Below the pieces are notes generated by a model. The model was not told where the DNA came from, did no database searches, and worked only from the letters and a program-made list of their open reading frames with translations. Both the position numbers and the translations under genes were made by a program. Shown here piece after piece: positions 1 through 13,261 of a DNA stretch of 32,500 nt (the stretch's first letter is position 1; the number at the start of each line of letters is the position of its first letter). Location: NCBI GenBank assembly GCA_009746045.1, contig RPFO01002178.1, positions 1 to 32,500 on the forward strand, read 5' to 3'. This DNA is from Mesostigma viride (taxonomy: Eukaryota; Streptophyta; Mesostigmatophyceae; Mesostigmatales; Mesostigmataceae).

Positions 1-360
1 GCTTGCAGCTGGGTCCCTGCTCCTCCACATGCAACCTTGGTGTTCATGAGCCCTTTACTAGCTTCCTTTCTGTCAGGGGGTGCTATATTTGGCACCCATA
101 GGACATTGCAATATGACCAATGACATGACCCCCAAGGTGGTGAATATATGTGTGTGCTTGTGTCCTATAATGGACCATAACTAACTATTAGGTTGGTTTG
201 TGGACATTATCATGGAAAGTGACAATTGCCCGGTTTTTATAGCGGGCAGTTGGACACGGTTTTAAGGGTTGACCTATGAGCTTTGTCAGATGTGTGTGCT
301 GCACCGCACCGCTTGCTAACATATTCGGCGGATTTTTTCTTTGTCGTCTGCGTGTCACAG
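1..360. other. 5' flank with no convincing gene; short hairpin
   Basis: No open frame here looks coding. An imperfect inverted repeat lies at 223-252: two 10-base arms (CAATTGCCCG and CGGGCAGTTG, one mismatch) around a 10-base AT-rich loop. The last 30 bases are pyrimidine-rich and end in CAG at 358-360, a good 3' splice site. At least the end of this stretch may therefore be intron of gene A. Confidence 0.4.
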
Positions 361-656
361 CGTGCTTGTACGCACAACCACCCGCCTTCCCCTCCGCCGG
401 CGCCCGCCGCCGGCTCTCCGCCGCCACCGGTGTTGCCCCCTGCGGCCGCCGGCCCTTCCGCGCCGTCGGAAGCTGCAGCGGCAGCACAGCAAATGCCCCC
501 TCCCCCGCACCATCGTCGGGGCAAGAGGCGCGCGGCGTTCATGCAGCAAAGTCGGCGAAGGAGCGGAGGAAATCGGCGGCTTCTGGGTCATCGGGTTCCG
601 ATGCCGCGACGGCAGCAACTGGAAAAGCAACCCACAAGACACTGCCAGCTGCCCGG
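361..656 (+). CDS. Candidate upstream exon of gene A (unknown function)
   Basis: Proposed as the exon before the satellite-filled intron. It is preceded by a strong acceptor (T-rich tract then CAG at 358-360) and followed by a donor, CCCGG|GTAGGT, at 657. The frame in phase with the next exon reads a low-complexity Ala/Ser/Lys-rich segment (for example KSAKERRKSAASGSSGSDAA) ending in LPAAR. It joins exon 2 at phase 0 to give an Arg-Gly-Arg-Pro sequence that loosely resembles an AT-hook. All three forward frames are open, and another frame gives a Pro/Ala-rich reading, so frame choice rests on phase and composition only. The start codon is not identified and may lie in an exon further upstream. 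Confidence 0.35.
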
Positions 657-694
657 GTAGGTGTTACGCACAAAGATGGGATTTTCTTGCGCCA

Positions 695-5063
<4,369 letters not shown>

Positions 5064-5065
5064 TG

Positions 5066-5640
5066 CTTGATTTTCTTGCGCCAACGGCCGTTGCAATTTG
5101 GAAATTAGGGTGTTATTTTTTTTTTGCCCAACGGCCGTCGGAACCTTGAAATTAGGGTGTGATTTTCATGCGCCAACGGCCGTTGGAACCTGTAAATTAG
5201 GGTGTGATTTTCATGCGCCAACGGCCGTTGGAACCTGTAAATTAGGGTGTGATTTTCATGCGCCAACGGCCGTTGGAACCTGGAAATTAGGGTGTGATTT
5301 TTCTGTCGCCAACGGCCGTTGGAACCTGGAAATTAGGGTGTCATTTTTCTTGCGCCAACGGCCGTTGGAACCTGGAAATTAGGGTGTGATTTTTCTCGCG
5401 CCAACGGCCGTTGGAACCTGGAAATTAGGGTGTCATTTTTCTCGCGCCAACGGCCGTTGGAACCTGGAAATTAGGGTGTGATTTTTCTTTCGCCAACGGC
5501 CGTTGGAACCTGGAAATTAGGGTGTGATTTTCATGCGCCAACGGCCGTTGGAACCTGTAAATTAGGGTGTGATTTTCATGCGCCAACGGCCGTTGGAACC
5601 TGGAAATTAGGGTGTTATTTTTCCGGCGACGGCCGTTGGA
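5066..5640 (+). repeat. 46-bp palindrome-centred tandem array, copy 1 (13 units)
   Basis: Units of 44-47 bp follow the pattern TTTTTCTTGCGCCAACGGCC, GTTGGAACCTGGAAATTAGG, GTGTGA. Each is centred on the perfect 14-bp palindrome CCAACGGCCGTTGG, and most also carry one TTAGGG. The first unit (GCAATTTGG), the second (GTCGGAACC) and the last (CGACGGCCG) are diverged, while the internal ones are nearly identical. The array sits directly before an intron acceptor. Short open frames through it are repeat translations. Confidence 0.95.
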
Positions 5641-5689
5641 ACATAGTACTGACCTTCCGGCTATCTGTATGTTTTTTGCATGTGATCAG

Positions 5690-6811
5690 GGGCGTCCGTC
5701 AAGGCAGAGAACGGAGGAAGAGCGGAGGAGGTGGGCTTACAAGATTGAACATGGGGTGGCGGAAAGGCATCTCACAACATTTTTTGAGGACTGGCGCCAA
5801 CGAGCTCCGGGCACCGACTTATGGTCGGGGATTGTGAAGACCTTTGAGAGGAAGGGGCTGCTGACGACACGTGCTGGAAATGCGAAGCCCAGCATTTTGG
5901 ACTCCTGGGAGCCAGCGCCATCCTCTCATGTGCACGACAAGAACCTAACTGACAGCATACAGGCGGCGTTTCATCTGCGGCAGAAGTTTCGTCTAGTGCC
6001 AGACGATGTCGACATCGTGGGGGGGTCCGCGATTGCGACTCAAGTACGGGTCTTTACGGACAACTTGTGCCAACTCCCGGAACTAATGAGGCATCGGACG
6101 GTGACGGTGCGGAATTGTAAGGGGCTCGCGCCGTGGTTCGTGGGGGCCGGCACAAGTCTGACGAAGGCAAAATGTGCCGTGCTGATCTTCCGGTTTGCGT
6201 GGCAGGTGCTGGCAGACCAGGAGCCCGATTCTTACAATGCCTGGCTGGAAGAGAATCCAGGGTTTTCTGACAAAATTAAAAAACTGACGGGGGAGGACAG
6301 TGACCGTGCCGTGCAGAGGTTCGGATACTTTCGTTCGCCAACGGCCGAGGAAGGGAGGGCCATTCTCCGGACGCACTCCAAGAAGGATATGGCGGCCGCG
6401 TGCTCGCAGGATTTGATCACCATGGACTTGAATACGTCCGAGTGGTCAGATGCATCTGACCGTGAGGCAGTACTTGAGCTCACGAACACCGCGTTGGGCT
6501 ACATGCTCGCGTACGACAAGCCTTTCGTGTTTGCGCAGTTTGCCGTGCTGGACGGCAACCACTACACGCAGATGTTGAAGTCCGTGATTTTTGAGGGCTC
6601 AGACGAGCAAGTGAGGACTGCGATAGCTGGCGAGATTGCCGGTAAACAAAAGGGCAAGTACGTGGAGACAACCGAGGAGGCGTTTGATTTGTGGAGGGGG
6701 TTGGTGAGGGACGCGGACAAGTTCATGTACACCAATCTGGACGTGCTCAAGGGCTGGGAGGTGGAGGGGGAAGCACTGATCCCGCCCATGAAGGACATGC
6801 GGACGCAAAAG
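5690..6811 (+). CDS. Gene A exon: unknown protein, large novel domain
   Basis: This 374-codon exon opens after the acceptor ending at 5,689 and closes at an AAAAG|GTAAAT donor, phase 0 at both ends. It begins GRPSRQRTEEERRRWAYKIE, a charged probably helical stretch. A globular sequence follows with many Trp, Phe and Leu residues (for example DLWSGIVKTFERKGLL and KPFVFAQFAVLDGNHYTQM), and no low complexity. I do not recognise the family. The open frame runs on 14 codons past the donor to a stop at 6,851, so a retained-intron form is possible. The first 13 bases of the intronic repeat core (TCGCCAACGGCCG) also occur in this exon near 6,336, encoding Ser-Pro-Thr-Ala. Coding status rests on composition, length and matched splice phases. 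Confidence 0.65.
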
Positions 6812-7519
6812 GTAAATATAACGGATCGGGTGTGGGAACGTTGTAGGCACTAGATGTGATTTTTGTTCGCCAACGGCCGTTGGAACCTGGAAATTAGTGT
6901 GTGATTTTTCTTTCGCCAACGGCCGTTGGAACCTGGAAATTTTGTTGATATTTTTCTTGCGCCAACGGCCGTTGGAACCTGGAAATTCGGTCGACATTTT
7001 TCTTGCGCCAACGGCCGTTGGAACCTGGAAATTAGGGTGTGATTTTTCTTGCGCCAACGGCCGTTGGAACCTGGATATTAGGGTGTGATTTTTCTTGCGC
7101 CAACGGCCGTTGGAACCTGGAAATTAGTGTGTGATTTTTCTTGCGCCAACGGCCGTTGGAACCTGGAAATTAGGGTGTCATTTTTCTCGCGCCAACGGCC
7201 GTTGGAACCTGGAAATTAGTGTGTGATTTTTCTTTCGCCAACGGCCGTTGGAACCTGGAAATTTGGTTGATACTTTTCTTGCGCCAACGGCCGTTGGAAC
7301 CTGGAAATTCGGTCGACATTTTTCTTGCGCCAACGGCCGTTGGAACCTGGAAATTAGGGTGTGATTTTTCTTGCGCCAACGGCCGTTGGAAACTGGAAAT
7401 TAGGGTGTGATTTTTGTTCGGGAACGGCCGATCTTCCAAAGTGTAAGGACAAAATGTCAGGTCGTGTGTTGTATGACCGTTTTTTGTCTCAAACACTGAT
7501 TCACATTTCATGCATGCAG
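6812..7519 (+). other. Intron of gene A containing the second palindromic array
   Basis: GTAAAT donor at 6,812 and TTTCATGCATGCAG acceptor ending at 7,519. Upstream and downstream exons are both phase 0, so the frame continues from ...RTQK into GREAHRR. About 80% of this 708-bp intron is the 46-bp repeat array. The rest (7,433-7,519) is an ordinary acceptor region. Confidence 0.65.
6855..7432 (+). repeat. 46-bp palindrome-centred tandem array, copy 2 (12 units plus a diverged one)
   Basis: Same unit as in the previous intron. Two marked variants (TTGTTGATA/TTGGTTGATA and TTCGGTCGACA) occur in the same order at about 6,940-6,995 and 7,262-7,317. This shows a seven-unit (322-bp) higher-order duplication. 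The last copy near 7,423 has a broken palindrome (GGAACGGCCGATC). Confidence 0.95.
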
Positions 7520-9813
7520 GGGAGAGAGGCGCATCGGAGGGTTGCCCTGATCGGAGGGGGGCTGAATGCAGAAGACGAGGCCGTTTCCAAAAAGTCGAGG
7601 GGGACGGCGCTGCTGGAAGTGCACAACTATTTCAAGACGCACATGGAGGAATCCTGGGATAAGCCGGAGGTGCCCCTTCAGGACCAGAAAGAAATATGGA
7701 ATTTGATTCATGGGGTTTCAAGCAGCACTGAGAAGGCAAGGAAGGACGGGGAGGGGGAGGAGGGTGGTGAGGAGCGGGTTGGAGGGCGATTGAACGAGGG
7801 TGGGTTGTCCGAATCGGAGAAAACCCAAGTCTACGACTTCATCTCGGCTGTGAAGGATGAAACGGTCGCTCCGAACGACGACAGTAGATGTGGAATGCCG
7901 ATTGAGGACAAGCTGGCCAAGGAGCTTGCAGAGTTTCTGGACATCGTGGCAGCGGACAAGCTGGACGGGGAGGGAAGGGTGATGAGGAAGGGGGGGGGAT
8001 CAAACAGGAAGGGTGGAGGAGTCTAGCCCGCTTTCGATTCTGGCCGTCTATCATGGCAACCGTGAAGGCCAAACACGTTCCTCCTCAGTGCTTGTATGAC
8101 CTGACATACATGGCCAAGATCTTCTGCGAGGTGATGGTCCAGCTTTTCATGATCTACAACCGCGATTTGGGGAAATACCCCGAACCACGCGACCTCGGCT
8201 GGTTGCCGATGCAGCCTTCGGAATCCGACAGCGCCCTTCAGAGGGTGGCCGATACGGTCGCTGTAGCTGCCAAGAGACTAAGGGCGGTTATCAGGCCAAC
8301 GGGGAGGGACGATTCCACCTTCCCACTTGCACTGCTGGAGAGGACGGATTTTGGGACGACCCACAAGGAGGAAACGAAATGGTGGGTCCTGATTGCGCCC
8401 GAACCCCCAACCGAACAGGCTGTGGTGCCCCAACCCGTACAGCCTGTGGCGGGGGCTGTGGTGGTGACGGGGGCTGTGCCGGAGGAAGGCCAAGCCGAAC
8501 ATGCCGAGGCAGAGGACGTCCAGTCGGGTCGCCAAAAAAAGGTGGGGGAGAAGCGGGAACCCCCGCGGAAGTTTGGGTCGGAGGAGCTGGCATCCGAAAT
8601 CGAGCAGCAGGGCCCGTGGATTTCTAAGAAAATTTACGGGTCTGACGGGGAAACGACCTGTGAGTTCATGATGAAGACTTTCGCGTGGGAGAAAAGCGAT
8701 GGGCCGACACGGTTGGCTCAAGTGGTACTTAATGCAATGGAGGGGTTCGAATTTGTTGTGAAGAGGAAGGGGGGGGTGAACCAGCCGGATATCAAGAATG
8801 GGATATGGCTGCTGAATTTGGAACACCACGCGAAGCTGTGGAATGATGAGGAATTGTTGAAGGGTCGAACGGGTGCGTGGGTGGAGAAAAGGGACTGGAA
8901 GGCGGCGAAGGATTGTGGAGATTTCAATGGTGTGAAGGACGCCTGGTCGTCGTACCTAGGCGATTTCACGGGATTCTTCAACCCACCCGTGATCTTCATT
9001 GGGTCAAAGGAGCAGGTGGATGGGTTTAAGGTCCTTCTGAAGGTACTTGGGAAGCGGCCTGAGGGGGAGGATATTTCCAATCCCAACGGCCGTTCGGGCA
9101 AGGAAATTGCGGGTGCAGCCCAGAAGCGTCCGCTGGAGACGGCAGGCGCTGGCACCAAAAAGAAACGCCGGAAGCGCGCCGCCTCGGAGACCCCCTCGGC
9201 CGAAGACGTCTCAATGGGGGATGATGAGGATGTCGGGTCACATGGGGGTGATGATGGGGAGGAGGTTGGTGATGATGGTGCCGGCGATGATGAGGGGGGC
9301 GGGAATGAGGGTGGTGATAAGGGGGGCGGGTCGAAGGACGGAGAGGGGGGGGTTCGAAGGGCGGAGAGGGGGGCGGGTCGAAGGGCGGAGAGGGGGGGGG
9401 TCGAAGGACGGAGAGGGGGGCGGGTCAAAGGGCGGAGAGGGGGGCGGGTCGAAGGGCGGAGAGGGGGGGGGTCGAAGGACGGAGAGGGGGGCGGGTCGAA
9501 GGGCGGAGAGGGGGGGGGTCGAAGGGCGGAGAGGGGGGGGGTCGAAGGACGGAGAGGGGGGCGGGTCGAAGGGCGGAGAGGGGGGCGGGTCAAAGGGCGG
9601 AGAGGGGGGCGGAGAGAAGGGCGGAGAGGGGGGCGGGTCGACCGGCGCATCGGGGGAAGGGGGGAAGGAGGGGGGGGAGGGGAGGGAGGCTCGAAGGGGA
9701 ATTCGGGGGCGTCTGGGGGGGGATGTTGGGGCGTGCCGTCGACTACTGCAAAAAGCTCCTTTCGCCTGGCGGGCACGTTCGATCAAGAGCAACGGCTAGT
9801 CATCTGTCAAAGG
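7520..9813 (+). CDS. Gene A exon: central part with NLS-like, acidic and Gly-rich regions
   Basis: The exon opens in phase 0 with GREAHRRVALIGGG. Its frame runs to a run of nine G at 7,990-7,998, where coding sense moves to the frame reading ...KQEGWRSLARFRFW and then MATVKAKHVPPQCLYDLTYM (codons from 8,053). A globular region follows to about 9,060 (for example GPWISKKIYGSDGET and NPPVIFIGSKEQVDGF). Next come a basic cluster TKKKRRKRA (nuclear-localisation-like), an acidic stretch (GDDEDVGSHGGDDGEE) and a Gly-rich minisatellite. After the minisatellite the coding frame has moved again: the frame ending GRAVDYCKKLLSPGGHVRSR joins the next exon in phase (donor AAAGG|GTAAGT at 9,814). The LLSPGGH segment loosely resembles a methyltransferase strand, but this is too short to call. 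Family unknown. The first break could instead be a 29-bp intron (7,979-8,007), which I think is less likely. Confidence 0.55.
9290..9720 (+). repeat. G-rich coding minisatellite (about 24-25-bp unit)
   Basis: Tandem variants of GGGTCGAAGGGCGGAGAGGG with trailing G or C. Where unit length is 24 they encode a GSKGGEGG-type octapeptide. Variation in the G runs (six to nine) makes some units 25 bp and scrambles frame. This is the likely place where the reading frame of gene A shifts between its acidic region and the DYCKKLLSPGGH segment. Confidence 0.85.
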
Positions 9814-9932
9814 GTAAGTTAATCTGAGTGAATATGGTCGGTTAAATTATGATGTTTGCATATTCCCAAGTTTGATTTGCGATTGTAATGATAACTAATT
9901 GCGCCGCTCGTCATTGCTTGTCCCACCCACAG
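9814..9932 (+). other. 119-bp intron of gene A
   Basis: Strong GTAAGT donor, and a CTTGTCCCACCCACAG acceptor ending at 9,932. Splicing at phase 1 gives ...ASHLSKG-DESEEEPPKDD, joining a basic/polar end to an acidic start. Confidence 0.7.
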
Positions 9933-10749
9933 GTGACGAGTCTGAAGAGGAGCCGCCAAAGGATGACGCGCATGGCGGCCCACCCAAAGGGTTTGAGGAA
10001 GATTCGGAAGAATCGGAAGAATCGGAACCTGAGGAGGAAGCGCCACAAAGACGTGTCACAGTTACCGCAACCCAGCCCAAGCCACTAGACAAGAAAGTGC
10101 CACCACCAAGTTGGCAGCCGTGGATGGAGAATCTGGAAGGTGGGGGGGGGGGAAACGGGTCGTGCCCCGCTCGCCTGTTGGATGTCCGGTTTCGGTATTG
10201 TGCAAGCACGGCGGTGAATTTTGCCAGTATCGGAAGAACCAATCCCAGCGCCTTGATACGTTGTGGAAGCCCACGTGGGCTGCTGATTCGGTGGCTAAAC
10301 TCAATGCAGACCCAATGAAGCTGGCACACATGCCTGATTTCCACGTCGACACGTTCCTGGTGCATGGAGTCGTTCGAAAGGTGGATAAAACGGGCGTGTG
10401 GTACGTTAAATTTTGGGCAGAAGGGTGTGACGAAAAGGGAATCTGGATTAATGGGGAGCAGGGGACGATGCCCGCGGCAATTTTCAAGGTACAACAAGAC
10501 GAGATGCGGAACTGTTTCAAGCCACCTGAGGGAACGTATTTGGAGTGGTGGATGGACAAGGGGTACCTGGCGACCAGATCTTCCCCAGCGACCAGATCTT
10601 CCCCACGACTCCAAGAGAAGGGGGGAGACCAAGCCGCAGGGCAGGGCAAACGAAAACCTCAAGGGAAGGCTGGCGCAGATGTGCGGGAGGGGGGTGTAAA
10701 GAAGCCCAGCGGACGGGGTGTAAAGAAACGCCTGTTAGTAGGTAGTTAG
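9933..10749 (+). CDS. Gene A last exon: acidic region and C-terminal domain
   Basis: In phase with the upstream exon it reads an acidic run (DESEEEPPKDDAHGG ... EEDSEESEESEPEEEAPQ), then a Pro-rich linker ending WQPWMENLEGG. A run of 11 G (10,142-10,152) then shifts the frame. Past it, the frame with clear coding character reads a Cys/His-containing stretch (LCKHGGEFCQYRKNQ), then HMPDFHVDTFLVHGVVRKVD and GVWYVKFWAEGCDEKGIW. It ends in a Lys-rich tail (GRGVKKRLLVGS, stop at 10,747-10,749). The Cys-x2-His-x4-Cys spacing is suggestive but not a recognised finger. An 18-bp duplication (CCAGATCTTCCCCAGCGA) occurs near 10,576-10,611. Acidic and basic tracts fit a nuclear protein. Function unknown. 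Confidence 0.6.
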
Positions 10750-10776
10750 ATAGCTTGATCTGAACTCGTGTACATT

Positions 10777-10781
10777 TGTAA
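10777..10781 (+). terminator. TGTAA polyadenylation motif of gene A
   Basis: TGTAA begins 28 bases after the stop codon. TGTAA is the usual poly(A) signal in chlorophyte algae. A second TGTAA lies at 10,943-10,947. Confidence 0.5.
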
Positions 10782-11759
10782 AGATCGATCTGTACATCTG
10801 TCTCCAGAGCATTCACTTGAATATTCAAAGTTCAAGTGGGAATTACTGGTTGGGTTGTGCACAGGCTTGTGCACAATTTTGGCAATAATTATAATTCGTT
10901 CTATAAATAGAACTAGCGGGGTCGTGGAGAGGGTTGTGCAATTGTAAATAATCTACAACTTGTCTCACTTGCTTACCCTCCGAGTGCATGACACTATGAC
11001 AAAAACAGCCAATTTTACCCCGACTTGAATAAATTTTAATAAATGTTAATAAATTTTAATAAATTTAAGCAATCTAGTAATGAAAAGTGCACGCGGAAAG
11101 CGCACCAGTGACCAAATTGCATGAAATGGTAATGATTTCATGTGGAAACGCATTCACAATGAGCATCAATTGTCATGTATTTGTTGAAATGGCGTCTCCT
11201 CAAGTAATAAAATTTGGCATGGGTATTGTAGATTGATTGTGGGCCCCCCCCTTGTTAGCGTTGGCTTTGGTTATGTTTGGGTGCCTTCACTATGCTGTAA
11301 TGAGTCATTATAAGTTTTAATATATGTATTTATTGGAGTGATGTTCCCAATAATAATAATAATAATAATATGTATTTATTGGTAGACAGCTGGATTGGTG
11401 AATCCTTTTCTTCTAATGCATGGGACAACATTGCTTGATCAAGCAATTTCATATAAATACTACCAGGAACTTGCGTCCAGTCCTGAATAGTTGTCAGTCT
11501 CACTACCCACAATCAATTGGATTTTAATGTATATCGCTGTTGGCGCGACGAGGGCTGTATTTTAATCAATTGGATTTTAATGTATATCGCTGTTGGCGCG
11601 ACGAGGGCTGTATTTCTTAGCCAAGGCTAGCTTTTGAGAGCTACCCATGCAGATCGACCTGTACGTGTAAATTAATGCCCTTTTAAATTCCAACTTTGTT
11701 TTTCACCGACCAGCACAAGACCGAATTTCAATTTCAATTTCAATTTCAAATTTAATTCG
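10782..11759. other. Intergenic DNA, no gene seen; AT-rich and tandem duplications
   Basis: No coding signal. It holds an AT-rich run of TTAATAAA-like repeats (11,025-11,070), a short (AAT)n tract (11,350-11,370), a 53-bp tandem duplication at 11,511-11,616 (unit starts AATCAATTGGATTTTAATGT; copies begin at 11,511 and 11,564), and a (TTTCAA)n-like tract at 11,727-11,755. Confidence 0.7.
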
Positions 11760-12215
11760 CGGACGGCCTAAGGACGTCGGAGCTGCTCAAGACCCCCGAC
11801 CTGGCGGTGCAGGAGCTTTTTCTGCTGGCGTTCTGCAACCGTGTCCTGCTCTCTCACGAGCCTCCGGGCCTGCTGAGTGGCAGACGGCCATCCGAGTCAT
11901 GCATGCTGTACAAGAAGGTTTCGGCTGCTGACCACGGTAACTATCGGGGTGTCTGCCTCCACATGGCGCCGTGCTGAAGGCGCGTGATGCTGCACAGGCT
12001 CCGCATGCGCATGATGCTGCACAGGCTCCGCGCTGCGATGGCCCCACACGTGGGTGAGTCTCAGATGGGTTTCCGTAGTGGCCGTAACACTGTCATCAGT
12101 GTCATGGCTGCGTTTGTCGCGCGCCGGCTGGTGCAGGAGGTACGTGCGTCGCATTTGCCCTGATGGTTTTCCACTGGTCTTCATTTTTGTCGACTATGTC
12201 AAGGCTTTTGACACA

Positions 12216-12701
<486 letters not shown>

Positions 12702-13067
12702 TGACACAATCCTCGATCGGGGAGGCTCTTTGGGCCGGCCGGCCATCCTGGCTCTGGACCACGTGCCACCAGCATTTATTGGTGCCATTCGCCGGCTGTA
12801 TGAGGGTTCACAGGCAGTAGTAATTTTTTTTTCTAACATTTGTTGAGATTAGCAAAGTAATCCGTGGCATAGTCCAGGTTGGCAAATACGTCGGTACGTC
12901 AAATACGTCGGCGCCTCAAAATACGAGTATTATACGTGGAGCATGGCAGAATATGTCACCAGAATACGTGGCAGTGTGCAGCATGGTTATTAATGGGCCT
13001 TTAGGGTTTAGGCCTTAGGGGCATAGTTATGCATGGAGATCAGTAAATTATGGTGGAAGGCATAATT

Positions 13068-13254
13068 TTATCTGCACCATTCCTTGCACTTATTCCATAC
13101 CAGCCTGCCATAAATTTTTAATGCAATATGTGCACATTCCTTGCAAGCACTTATTGTGCATGCCTGAAGTCCAGGAGCAGTGATCAGCCCTTTGTACTGA
13201 CTAAGGCCGGCAATCATCGCCTTGAAAGAGCGGCTTTGAGCCGCGTGAAAGGAA
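13068..13254 (-). pseudogene. hAT transposase internal fragment, cut from its N-terminus by LINE 2
   Basis: The minus-strand reading FHAAQSRSFKAMIAGLSQYK followed by GLITAPG matches the pattern after the linker of hAT transposases (Phe, then Ser-x-x-Phe-x-x-Met, then a Tyr/Pro region). It should follow directly on VENAI encoded near 15,480, on the other side of LINE 2. The frame stops at 13,068 with no catalytic domain. Confidence 0.5.
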
Positions 13255-13261
13255 ATTAATA

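Noticed and set aside
5066-7432. CRISPR-like array because of regular palindromic repeats
   Set aside because: The whole 46-bp unit is repeated and there are no unique spacers. The context is eukaryotic introns.
5066-7432. Interstitial telomere because TTAGGG recurs
   Set aside because: TTAGGG appears once per 46-bp unit and never in tandem.
7979-8007. A 29-bp GT-AG intron in gene A
   Set aside because: It is phase-compatible but far shorter than any other intron here. A one-base error in the nine-G run explains the frame change more simply.
8379-9792. Other-frame and antisense open frames over gene A
   Set aside because: They are shadows of GC-rich coding sequence and the Gly-rich minisatellite, with Pro-Ser-rich low-complexity translations.
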